A stretch of 23,600 nt of DNA from Chara braunii (Eukaryota; Streptophyta; Charophyceae; Charales; Characeae): NCBI GenBank assembly GCA_003427395.1, contig BFEA01000149.1:935964-959563 (forward strand), in the 5' to 3' direction. The position numbers were made by a program, and so were the translations under genes. The notes beneath the pieces were generated by a model. The model saw nothing but the letters and a program-made list of their open reading frames with translations, searched no databases and was not told the origin of the DNA. This document shows, piece after piece, positions 1 through 8,439 of the stretch (within the stretch, counting starts at the first letter, position 1; each line of letters opens with the position of its first letter).

Positions 1-142
1 CGCCAAACCGCCAAGTGGGAGGTAGGGGTCAAGGTCCCCCGCCAAACTGCCAAGTGGGAGGTAGGGGTCAAGGTCCCCCGCCAAATCGCGAGGGTTGCCG
101 GACAGGGAAACCACCAAGTGGGAGGTAGGGGTCAAGGTCCCC
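1..142 (+). repeat. 39-bp tandem repeat in gag
   Basis: Two nearly identical 39-bp units (2-40 and 41-79) carry the core AAGTGGGAGGTAGGGGTCAA. A third copy (80-142) is interrupted by about 23 bp. The period is a multiple of three, so the first two units add 13 residues each (…AKWEVGVKVP). The third unit falls in another frame. Confidence 0.9.
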
Positions 143-362
143 ACAGCGACGAGGTGGAAGGGCACCTCAAGGAGGATGACACCCAGGCTTGCCACAGGGC
201 AGGCCCTGGGAAGATTTGGGCTTGGACCAGGGCGTATGGCAGGAACGCGTGAACTTGGGTCAGTGCATGTTTTGTGGTGACCCGGCCCACGTAATTAAAT
301 TTTGTCAAAAGTATAGACAGGCCCGTTGGGCTTCCCAACAGTCAAAAGGCAGCCGCCAGTAG
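1..362 (+). pseudogene. gag: Gag C-terminal part with CCHC zinc knuckle (element 1)
   Basis: A CX2CX4HX4C zinc knuckle reads CMFCGDPAHVIKFC at 264-305 (frame 3). This is the nucleocapsid RNA-binding motif of retroelement Gag. It is followed by a basic tail rich in Gln, Arg and Lys that stops at 360-362. Upstream, the 39-bp repeat is open in frame 1 and then in frame 2, so the gag reading is broken at least twice. The protease frame (frame 2) overlaps the end of the knuckle frame from about 326. That may be an ancestral gag-pol frameshift or simple decay. The N-terminal capsid part is outside the window. The family assignment rests on the knuckle and on the pol genes that follow. Confidence 0.75.
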
Positions 363-898
363 GGGTTACAACTGCCCCTACTTTAAGGCCATGTGGAGAA
401 GTGAGCGCGTGCGAACAGGACACTCCCAACCCACATGAGCCTATGGCAGAGGTTGCAGGCCCGTGCCTAGCTAGCTGTCTAGAGACTGCCTGTGTTAGCG
501 TCTCTTTAGGCACGTCCCTCACAGGTGTGGCAGAAGAGTTGAAGAGGATGCCAGTCTGGGCCAAGATGAAGAAAGAAAGCAAAGGACAACTGATCTTGGT
601 TGATGTAGAAGTTTTTAGGAGTAGAGTAGGGGCCCTTATAGACTCAGGGACCACCCGCAGTTATATTAGCCGTAGAACGCTGAAAAAGTTGAGGCTAGGA
701 TTAAAAGTCCAGAAATTGGTAGACCCCATAGTCAGTGTCCTCGCAGACAACCGCACAATGCGTGTTGAGGACTATGTAGAGGGAGTCCAGGCGTACTTTC
801 GCCTAGAGAAGGATGGGAATGTGGAGAAAGTTCTTCATTCCCTGACTCTCCTCGTACAGGATGACCTTCCTTTCGACGTAGTATTGGGAATGGATTAG
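326..898 (+). pseudogene. Retropepsin (aspartic protease) of element 1
   Basis: The protease would process the Gag-Pol polyprotein. The catalytic triplet DSG sits at 641-649 in the context ALIDSGTTRSYIS, and the flap-distal motif FDVVLGMD ends at 895. Both are standard for Ty3/gypsy retropepsins. About 85 residues separate the two, a normal domain size. The first ~95 residues are a linker with no domain that I recognise. The ATG at 326 is probably not a true start, since protease is normally made as part of a polyprotein. The stop at 896-898 is a TAG exactly where the family has Trp in the GMDW motif. The same frame stays open beyond it, so this is a nonsense mutation, not the natural end. 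Confidence 0.85.
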
Positions 899-1684
899 GG
901 AGAGGCAACAAGGGCCACACTCCATCTGAGAGAGCATGAGTGTAGGCTCCCTAGCCCGTCAGGTGAGGTTAAGACTGCCCGCCTATTTCATGTGTCAGGT
1001 GTAGACAACACCTTGACACACTGTTGTCTCAGTACTCCCGTGTTCGTGCGACTAGTGAAAAAGGAGCAGTTAGAGGACCAGGTCTTCGTAGTTTATGTTA
1101 GACCTGTCACTGAGGCCAAGGAAAAGGATAGTTCCGCAGATCCAACGATGGCCAAGCTGCTGGAAGAGTTCAAAGATTTAACTGAGTCGCTAACAGGAGT
1201 AGTGTCGCGACCCATATAGCACAGGATAGAGATAGAGCCTGGCAGTAGAACTCCTAAGGGGGCAGTTTACAGGATGTCCCCTAGAGAGTTAGAGGAGCTT
1301 CGCAAGCAGGTAGACGAGCTCCTTGAGAAAGGTTGGATCAGGCTCAATTCGTCTCCTTTTGGAGCACGAGTTCTGTTTGTCACAAAAAAGGAAGGAGAGC
1401 TTCGTATGTGTATAAATGCGATTACTGTGAAGAATGTTGAACCGCTGCCCAGGATAGACGATCTCTTAGATCGAGTGCAGGGTTGTAAGTATTTCTCCAA
1501 GATAGATTTGAAGTCCGGATACCATCAGATAGAAGTTCATCCTGATGACCAGTACAAAACTGCGTTCCGGACTAGGTATGGGCACTATGAGTTTATAGTG
1601 ATGCCCTTTGGACTGACCAACGCGCCAGCCACCTTTCAGCGTTGTATGAATGACCTGTTTAGACCATGGTTAAACAAGTCTTAG
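899..1684 (+). pseudogene. pol: Reverse transcriptase, N-terminal part (fingers/palm), element 1
   Basis: Same frame as the protease. A linker runs to 1216, then a TAG at 1217-1219. RT follows: a primer-grip-side segment [16 protein letters not shown], the [13 protein letters not shown] motif, the first palm aspartate in [17 protein letters not shown] (Asp codon 1505-1507), and the highly conserved [20 protein letters not shown]. The reading then hits a TAG at 1682-1684. The YxDD catalytic box expected about ten residues after the NDLF motif is absent, because the sequence jumps straight to the downstream FSKTLKEH motif in another frame. The best reading is a small out-of-frame deletion near 1675-1685. 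Element 2 keeps the box at the matching place. Confidence 0.93.
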
Positions 1685-2544
1685 TTTTTAGTAAGACCCT
1701 CAAGGAGCACCAGGGTCATCTGAGGCAGGTCTTGGAGAAGTTGAGAGAGGCGAACTTCAAGATCAATCCAAAGAAGTGCGAGTGGGCCAAAATACAAGTC
1801 TTGTACTTGGGCCACGTATTAGACGGAGATGGCATTAAGCCAGAGGACAGCAAGATCACGGCGATTGGAGACTGGCCAACGCCCCGCACATTGACAGAGT
1901 TGCGGTCGTTTCTAGGCCTAGCTAACTACTATTGAAAGTTCGTACGGAACTTTTCTACTATCGCCGCTCCCCTGCGCAGGTTGCTTAAGAAAGAGGCAAT
2001 CTGACAATTGGATAAAGACTGTACGTCTGCGCTAAAGAGATTAAAGTGCGCGTTAATAGAGTATCTTTTCCTCAAAGTAGCTGATCCGTCGCTACCATTT
2101 GTCCTCACCACGGACGTGAGTCAATATGGTATAGGCGCCGTATTGCAGCAAGATGACGGCAATGGTTATAGACCCATAGAGTTCATGTCAGCGAGGATGC
2201 CCTCAGAGAAGGTAGCCACCTCGACGTATGAGAGAGAACTTTACGCTCTCAGGCAGGCCTTAGAGCACTGGAACCATTACCTGCTTGGGAGGCACTTCAA
2301 AGTGTATTCTGATCATGAAACACTTAGATGGTTAAAGACTCAGGCCAAGATGACACCTAAGTTGACTAGGTGGGCCGCAGAGATAGACCAATATGACTTT
2401 GAGCTTAAGCCAGTGAAGGGCAAATACAACGTAGTTGCGGACGCTCTGAGTAGAAGATCAGATTACTTTGGAGCCATAGTACACTATCTGGATATAGGGA
2501 GAGACCTGCTGGAGAAAGTAAAGCAAGTATATGCGACCTCCTAA
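1685..2544 (+). pseudogene. pol: RT C-terminal part plus RNase H, element 1
   Basis: Frame 1. RT thumb/connection motifs are visible: KCEWAKIQVLYLGH, the SFLGLANYY motif, then a TGA (1933-1935) directly before KFVRNF. Element 2 has CGA (Arg) at the same codon. A second TGA lies at 2002-2004. RNase H follows with all four acidic positions of the Ty3/gypsy domain recognisable: TTDVS, YEREL, YSDHE and VADALSR (the last around 2440). RNase H would degrade the RNA template strand during cDNA synthesis. The frame ends at a TAA (2542-2544), but homologous sequence continues in frame 3 from about 2535, so a small indel near there explains the end. Confidence 0.92.
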
Positions 2545-3770
2545 AGAAAGTTAGAAATGCCCAAGAGACTGAGCCAGATTACCGCACTACTAAGGGATTA
2601 CTATTTGAGAAGACTAATGTGTTTGACCGCCTGTGCGTTCCCAACAACGAAGAGATCCGCAGTTTGATTTTAGGGGAATGCCACGATACCGAGGGACATT
2701 TCGTTTGGCAAAAGACTCTAGCCAATCTAATGCATGCGTATACCTGGCCGAGAATGAAGAATGACTGCATAGAGTATGTCCGCAGTTGCAAAGTTTGCTA
2801 GAGGAATAAGACTACTACGCGTGCCCCTTTAGGTCTTCTCAGACCCTTGCCTATTCCTGGTCAGTCAGGAGACTCAGTGTCCATAGACTTCATGGACACC
2901 CAAGTCAAGAGCGGACATGGTAAGAGTCAAGTCATGGTCATAGTTGACCGTTTTAGTAAGTATGCAATCTTTGTTCCTTTGCCTGCAGAGGTACGTACAG
3001 ACTTAGTTATACAGAAGTTCTTTGACTTTTGGGTTAGTGAGAATGGAATCCCATTGTCAATAGTTAGCGATAGAGATAGTCGTTTCACCAGCCAGAACTG
3101 GCAAGAACTCATGAGAGTCTACGGATCTAAGTTGTTAATGTCGTTCGGCCGCCACCCAGAGACTAACGGTCAGACTGAACAGATGAACAAGATCCTACAG
3201 CAAGTTTTGCGCATGTACATTAGACCTGACCAGATCAACCGGGACGAGATGTTGCCCAAAGTAGCTAGCGCGTACAACAACAGTGAGCATCTATCCACCT
3301 GTCGCGCTCCCAATGAGTTGCACAAGTCCTTTAGACCGCGCAGACCATTCAAAGGACTGACCCGGGATCAGATTCACAGACTATCGCCCGATACCAGGGA
3401 GTTTGCGATACAGCACGAGAAAGAGTTAGCAACTGTTGTTGAAAACCTCAGGAAGGCCCAGCATAGAATGATAGAACAGGCTAATAAGCACCGCCGCCCG
3501 TCGCAGTTTCAGGTAGGCGACTTAGTCTGGGTCAAGGCTAAAGAGTTTGCGTCTGAGGAAAACATCTCGCAGAAGTTATTGCCTGCATATAAAGGACAGT
3601 GGCCGGTTCTAGAAGTCAAGGGCGGAGAGGATGGACTGTCCTACACTATAGAGATCCCAACACACCTCCACACATACCCTGTGTTCCACGCTTCAAAGTT
3701 GTTGTCGTGTGTCACAAGCCAACAGTTCCATTTAAGGCAATCTATGACCGGATATGGACGGAAGTTATGA
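2534..3770 (+). pseudogene. pol: Integrase with HHCC finger and DDE core, element 1
   Basis: Frame 3. The N-terminal zinc-binding HHCC module is visible (GECHDTEGH … CKVC, about 2680-2798). A TAG follows at 2799-2801, then the catalytic core. Core motifs are SIDFMDTQVK (first Asp), SIVSDRDSRFTSQ (second Asp) and RHPETNGQTEQMN (catalytic Glu), so the DDE triad is intact at residue level. Downstream come the GDLVWVKAKEF and YPVFHASKL motifs, typical of the Ty3/gypsy integrase C-terminal region. The enzyme would insert element cDNA into chromosomal DNA in the nucleus. The reading departs from homology near 3748, where an indel shifts the tail into frame 1. Confidence 0.93.
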
Positions 3771-3969
3771 CATTGAAGGTATTGTAGACGAGGATGTGTT
3801 TAAAACAGGAGGTAGAGGTCATCCCCAGAAGCAGTATAAGGTCCGGTTTGCTTATCAGGAACCGGAAGACGACCGGTGGTTTACAATAACAGAACTTCTA
3901 GAGACAGCTCCCGACATAGTCAGAGCCTACGAGCGAGATAAGAAAGGTAAAGGTCCTGCCTTGGACTAA
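3748..3969 (+). pseudogene. pol: Chromodomain-like integrase tail, element 1
   Basis: Frame 1 fragment starting at the indel, with the pattern YDIEGIVDEDVF … QYKVRFAYQEPEDDRW followed by an acidic helix (ELLETAPDIVRAYE). The three-strand-plus-helix pattern, with Tyr and Trp at plausible positions, resembles the chromodomain of chromovirus-type integrases, which bind histone tails and bias insertion. The match is by pattern only, and the classic WEP motif is replaced by DRW. Element 2 has the same module at 11340-11560. It ends at a TAA (3967-3969), and the polypurine tract follows 33 bp later, so this is the natural end of pol. Confidence 0.7.
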
Positions 3970-4002
3970 AATATTCTCGGAGGACCTCGAATTTAGGACG
4001 GC

Positions 4003-4015
4003 GGGAGTGAAACGG
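4003..4015 (+). other. Polypurine tract (plus-strand primer), element 1
   Basis: The purine-rich run GGGAGTGAAACGG sits just after the pol stop and before the LTR-like sequence. Element 2 has GAGAGTGAAAGG at the same place, directly followed by the start of its 3' LTR at 11619. Confidence 0.65.
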
Positions 4016-4800
4016 TTTTCACCTTTAGCAGTAGCAGATGCAGACCCCAAGGTTGGATCCCTAGTCCTCACCCTACCGATGTACAGTATCTGTGTTGGCC
4101 CCAAGGCTTGAACCCACGACCTGTGTATTTGTAACAGTTTGTAGTCTCTCGTAGGGTCCGATAGGAAGCAGGGGTTCGATCTGTAGATCTATAGAGTAAA
4201 AGTCTTAGCGAGTTCCAGAAGTCTAGTTGTAGTCCTTCTAGAAGGTCGGCAAGTGGTCAAGTAGCGAGTCAAGTGGTGGACTAAACTACAGTGCAATTGT
4301 AGTACGACTACGGTAGGTTAGCAGTGAGTCCACATTCAGTCAGCGGTAAGGTCCAGTCAGTCCTAGTCCGGTCCAGAAAGTATCGCGGGGGACTGTGAGC
4401 ACCATAGGCCGATGGCAAAGGGCAGACCAACGAGTTTCCAAAGTATAAATCAAGAGGCAACGCCCAACCTTTTATTCCTTCCTGCGTGAGCCCTGAGGAA
4501 GCGTTGTCACAACGACTTGTGCAAGGAGGTCTACAGTGAGCCCGGAGGAAGCAGTGGGCGAGAGAGGAGGAGCTTAGTATAGCGATAGGGTAGAGGCAGC
4601 CATAGCTGCCATAACTGTAGTTTAGTGTGAAGTGTGTGTGTGTATGTGTGAGTGTTCAGAGTGACGCGTGTGGGATATCCAGATGATCTGGTGCGTGTGA
4701 ACAGTGAGTTGTTTGGGCGCTGAGTCGCCATAGCCAGTTGAAAGTGAACTCGTATCTGGATGCTATATCTCTGAGTTGTGAGTGGGCGCATGTCGCCAAT
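4016..4800 (+). repeat. 3' LTR of element 1 (right end approximate)
   Basis: It begins directly after the polypurine tract with TTTTCACC, matching the CTTTTCAA at which the LTRs of element 2 start. No second copy is in the window, so the end cannot be fixed and 4800 is a guess. It contains a TATA-like box at 4444-4450. It also has two short stretches resembling pol III B boxes: the reverse complement of GGCTTGAACCCAC near 4107, and GGGGTTCGATCTG near 4167. The sequence is unrelated to the element 2 LTR beyond the first few bases. Confidence 0.55.
4444..4450 (+). promoter_or_regulatory. TATA-like box in the element 1 LTR
   Basis: TATAAAT lies in the second half of the presumed LTR, with a GC-balanced sequence about 30 bp downstream. 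The position is plausible for the U3/R promoter, but no transcript data support it. Confidence 0.35.
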
Positions 4801-5764
4801 TTGCTGCGCTACTGTTTACATGCATGAAAAGTCTGAATGAGAACGAGTCTGATTGCACTCTCTCTCTTTGTTTTTTTTGACAAAGTAGGATATCGGATGA
4901 ATGTTTGACTTTCCTTCCTTTACCCCCCCCAAATAACACAGTTGAGTGAGCAGCTACAGTGACCGACAGGGCATTTTCTTCCTTGACCCCTGTTCAACGC
5001 AGAGTGTTAATGGTCGCGTCAGGTTTTTTTAGATGGGCAGGGGACTGGTGGTTGATGAGGGACCACAACTTCCCCCGCCACAAAAACAATTTAGGGGACT
5101 TGTAACAAAAGTTCATGAGGGATATCGACACGATAGTGTAGAGAACCGCTAGAGTGGTAAAAATATAATTTGCACCAAATCGGTGCGGTTATTCCACTGC
5201 CAAAACATTCTTCTTTTCATTTTTTGCATATTTTTCATTAAAAAATTATGACAAAATTTATCGCATTTTTAAACTTCATACTTTTCAAACATTATTCAGA
5301 GCGCGATAATCGTTGAAGTTGGGAGTACTTTCTCATTGGCCCATAAGTCGCAGAGTGGAACAACTCGAGAATACTTTGAATTTTCACTGTCTAAATATTT
5401 TTTTTTCCCCTAATAGTTTTCTTATAAAAATGACGACAAAATTTCATAGTTCCCAAATCTTGAGAACTTCTGGTGTATTCTTCAAAGCGTGAAAAATTCT
5501 CAAAGTTTACAGTTTTTTTTTTTTTTTTTTTTTTTTTTTCCTGGCAACCTCTCCTTCCTCCGGGCTAATGGCCTTCGAAGGTCCTAAAAAACCTTTTTTT
5601 TTACGTCGGTCGGGGTGGTGGTTTAATGCCTATAGTGGAACGTGTTCGTAGAGAGGTGCAAAAAATCATAATTGATCTGTCTTTATGCATCTCTGTTGAA
5701 AACCCATCGAGAATCGGACACTTAATCCAATTCATTTGGCTGGTGAGACCTTGCTACAAAAAAA
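4801..5764. other. Spacer without genes, AT-rich centre
   Basis: I see no coding motif here. 5200-5500 is strongly AT-rich and holds two diverged copies of a short phrase (ATGACAAAATTTATCGCA near 5247 and ATGACGACAAAATTTCATAG near 5430). A 27-T run lies at 5513-5539, followed by a GC-richer piece (5540-5600) that, on the minus strand, would be the 3' end of a poly-A-tailed retroelement. Confidence 0.5.
5513..5539 (-). repeat. Poly-T run (possible minus-strand poly-A tail)
   Basis: 27 uninterrupted T bases. Read on the minus strand, this is a poly-A tail preceded by a short non-coding sequence (5600 down to 5540). It could be the tail of a truncated non-LTR element or SINE, but there is too little sequence to classify. 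Confidence 0.4.
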
Positions 5765-6611
5765 CTTTTCAATTTGCAACCCCCAAATTTGAGTTTCAGG
5801 GTCAAGGTCCCCAAATCAAAAAGAGGTCGGATAGGCCGAAATAGAAAAAGGTCACGTCGGGTACCTCACAGGCCAAGCAAGTTAAAATTCAGTCGGTACC
5901 CGACCTCAAAGTCAAGTCCTACAATCGAAATGTAGCAACACTCCAATAAAAGTTAGGAATGTACCGGGTCTCCAAAATTCCAAAGGCAAATAGGTCGCGG
6001 GTGACCGGTACCATTCTAAATCAGGCCCGGGCTAAGTCAAACAAAGACCAAGTGAAGCAAAAACCTTGTCCAGTAAACATAAAAGACTGGCTCCATTAAG
6101 ACAGATTGTTCACTCTTTAGAATATGAAAGCGTTGTTGGCTGCTTGTGCGCTATCACGACATGATTGATCACTAAGGAGTCCTGCTGAGCTACGCAAAGT
6201 TGTGGAAGATATGTGGTCATAGTCGCGGTGGTAGTAGCGGTAGAGCACAAGTAGGAAGACGAATATATCCAGGGTATGATCCTCATAGCAAACGAGTTGA
6301 TAGTTCAAGAGAGAGAGAGGGAGAGAAAAAGGTTGTGTGATACAAGCGAAGAGAAAAAGAAACACAGAGGGAGAGAAGAGAAAAAAAGTTACAAGGGAAT
6401 TAACCAAGTTCCATACCTGATTGAAGTTGTTGGCTATTGCATTGAATGAGCATTGTGTGACTCGAACTCTGAACTTGTATAATACGATTATTCATTGTAG
6501 TTTTATACGCAACACTAATCTGGTCTCCCTATTTTTGGTTTTCGATGTAATTTTTTGTGTGAACTCTCACTATGCATATGCTTGGAGTATGAATCCAAAT
6601 GGTTTATTGCA
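5765..6611 (+). repeat. 5' LTR of element 2
   Basis: It aligns end to end with 11619-12520. Shared anchors include CTTTTCAATTTGCA at the start, CCAAAGGCAAA, GGTGACCGGTACCA, GGTTGTGTGATACAAGCG, GTGTGACTCGAACTCT, CTCACT.TGCATATG and TGAATCCAA near the end. The 5' copy has visibly more A/T where the 3' copy has G/C, for example at 6116-6145. A short GA tract lies at 6310-6325. TTGTATAATA near 6475 is the best TATA candidate. Confidence 0.9.
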
Positions 6612-6613
6612 AT

Positions 6614-6627
6614 TGGTGTCGAAGTTG
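6614..6627 (+). other. Primer-binding-site candidate, element 2
   Basis: TGGTGTCGAAGTTG begins two bases after the LTR end. Its leading TGG is complementary to the CCA end of a tRNA, as expected for the minus-strand primer site. I cannot name the tRNA. Confidence 0.55.
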
Positions 6628-6990
6628 AAACCTGTTGCATCCCTGGAAGTTGACGCTGGCAAGGCATAAGGCCGAAAAGGAGGGAATTAGGGTTGACCAA
6701 GGGGTGGAGGCCAAAGTATAAGTGGCATGTTGGGGGATCAGGAAGAAAACATCGTGGAGCATCAACAATGGAACGTTCACGAGTTAAGTGTCTCGCCACT
6801 TCGACCCTGTAATTATTGTTGTTGAATTTTTTTGAGTTGAAGTACCTTCCCACATCTTGGAGACGCTGCTGCTGGTCATATTTGTTGATGATATATTTTG
6901 CAATTGTTTTGAGTCAGGATTTGGATATGCTTGAGATTGTGTGTCAGTACAAACAATGAACTCACTCTTAGTGGAGATACTCCTCCTTTG

Positions 6991-7001
6991 TGGTGAAGTG
7001 G
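6991..7001 (+). promoter_or_regulatory. Pol III A-box-like site (SINE head candidate)
   Basis: TGGTGAAGTGG differs at one base from the A-box consensus TGGCNNAGTGG, and is followed by TTAGTGGTTGCCGGCGTAC, which is typical of tRNA-derived SINE heads. No good B box follows; GGTCAATACTC at about 7062 is the nearest weak match. It may be an old SINE insertion inside the leader. Confidence 0.35.
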
Positions 7002-7314
7002 TTAGTGGTTGCCGGCGTACTTGGGGGTATGTGTACCAAATGGGACCCTAGCCCCCCGAGAGGTCAATACTCATGCATGTTTTAGGTAATATCTAGGGTA
7101 GAAGCTCGACAACTGGATGAATAACTTATTAAGTAGGGAGCATGAGCATGAGTGGCGAGCGTAGTACAAATATGCAATTGAACCGGAGTTAACGCAATGA
7201 GGAACTCCAAGTGTTGAGAAGCGATCCTTCATATTGGTGGGCATGACGTTCTGTTTGCGTCGTTAAAGAATTTATTGAGATCCTTACTGGCTGACCTTAA
7301 ACCTGTTGGTTGCC

Positions 7315-7405
7315 CTAATCTAGGGTAGAGTAAGGGTTGATAAGTGTTGGAAGGGAAATTAGGTCAGACTCTAATCTAGGTTAGAGTAAGGGTTGATAAG
7401 TGTTG
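7315..7405 (+). repeat. 35-bp direct repeat, period 56
   Basis: CTAATCTAGGGTAGAGTAAG… at 7315-7349 recurs at 7371-7405 with one difference in 35 bases, separated by 21 bp. A partial third echo (ATCTAGGGTAGA) is at 7089. Confidence 0.9.
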
Positions 7406-7549
7406 AGATACGTCTAACTGGTGCGGAGAAGGAGTCCGCATACCTGTACCTTCTTCCACCATGGATGACTACCCAATATAGCCCTGTCAGTGATATGGGG
7501 GCCGTTGTTCCGTTTAGTCCTCCCTCTTTGACTTCACCGCACAAGTAGG

Positions 7550-8339
7550 ATGCGTACTACCACGAAGTCCTGTAAAACCACCCAGCCTTGTACCGCTGAA
7601 CAACAAGCAAAAATTGATAGGAGGCTGGCGGAGAAAAGCAAGGAGAAGGCGAAGAAGGAAAGGAAGAAGACAGGCGACATAAAAAAAAAATTGGAGAAGA
7701 AAAAAAGCGAATGGAGGAAGAGGAAATGGTTAGAAGAAAAAATTAAGAAGAAAAAATTAAGAAGAAAAAAAAAAAGTTATAAAACGAGTTGCAAGTTGAG
7801 GAGAAGGAAGAAAAAGAAGAAGAAGAAGAAGAAGAAGGAAAACAAAAAGCAGAGGGTGGAAAAACTAAAGACGTTGCGGAGAGTAGCCAGGTTGAACAGT
7901 TGAGACTTCATCGATTAAAGGATGAAGACTGGGTGGAAAAGTTTGGATTCCGGACCGAGTTGCCAGAAAAAACAAAGGAGGAGAATAATGATTATGTGGA
8001 ACGATCATTAACAATTATTGATGAGGAGGTGAGAGCATTGTTCATTGAAGAAAACAAAACTACCCTTCATCAACAACTGTTAACCCAAAAGAGTTTGGGA
8101 TTGAATGAAAAAAAAATGAAAACATGAAGGAGGAGACAAAAAGGCTTCAGCGGTTGCTAAGGGGAAAAAAAGGGAAAGAGGTTGGAGTGAATGAAAGTTT
8201 AACCCTCCTAACTGACACTTTGCTGCACACCACTTCGGAACTCGTTACAATTCAAAAGTCGGTAGATAAAATTGAATTGCACAAAAAGGAATTTCGAAGT
8301 ACCTGGAATATTTTTTTTATGCACTTCTTTCCATATTAA
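7550..8339 (+). pseudogene. gag: Gag-like Lys/Glu-rich coiled-coil region, element 2
   Basis: The first part (7550-7903, frame 2) starts MRTTTKSCKTTQPCTAEQQ and becomes almost pure Lys/Arg/Glu. The overlapping frame 1 (7789-8127) turns the same A/G-rich DNA into Glu-rich sequence and then into a normal-looking stretch (EDWVEKFGFRTELPEKTKEE). A further piece (8124-8339) has LQRLLRGKKGKEVG and a heptad-like leucine pattern. Position between leader and pol, plus the coiled-coil character, suggest the N-terminal part of Gag, but no capsid or zinc-knuckle motif can be seen. The pure-purine block 7640-7860 has probably expanded or shifted frame. Confidence 0.5.
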
Positions 8340-8439
8340 TAGTAAAATGGACAAACATGAGTGTTGAATGACCAACCCCCGTAAGTGGGGGGAAAAAATG
8401 CGATTATTGTATGAGTCCGGCATAAAGAGCAATTTGTCT

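Larger units (their letters stand above)
1..4800 (+). mobile_element. Ty3/gypsy LTR retrotransposon, element 1 (5' truncated by window edge, decayed)
   Basis: The order gag zinc knuckle, retropepsin, RT, RNase H, integrase and chromodomain-like tail, followed by a polypurine tract and an LTR-like stretch, is the Ty3/gypsy (Metaviridae-type) order. Three reading frames are used in succession: frame 2 for protease and early RT, frame 1 for late RT and RNase H, frame 3 for integrase, then frame 1 again for the tail. In-frame stops lie at 896-898, 1217-1219, 1933-1935, 2002-2004 and 2799-2801, with frame breaks near 1680, 2535 and 3748. The 5' LTR and most of gag lie beyond the left edge. The right boundary is uncertain because no second copy of this LTR is in the window. 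Confidence 0.9.
6628..7549 (+). other. Leader between PBS and gag-like region, element 2
   Basis: No coding motif is seen across about 900 bp. Two features stand out: a tRNA-D-arm-like phrase at 6991-7006 (TGGTGAAGTGGTTAG), and a 35-bp direct repeat (7315-7349, 7371-7405). The rest looks like a decayed untranslated leader or lost gag sequence. Confidence 0.5.

Noticed and set aside
4531-4791. Minus-strand frame of 86 codons inside the element 1 LTR
   Set aside because: It contains a CACA-derived Thr/His run and no motif; it is a chance frame in an LTR.
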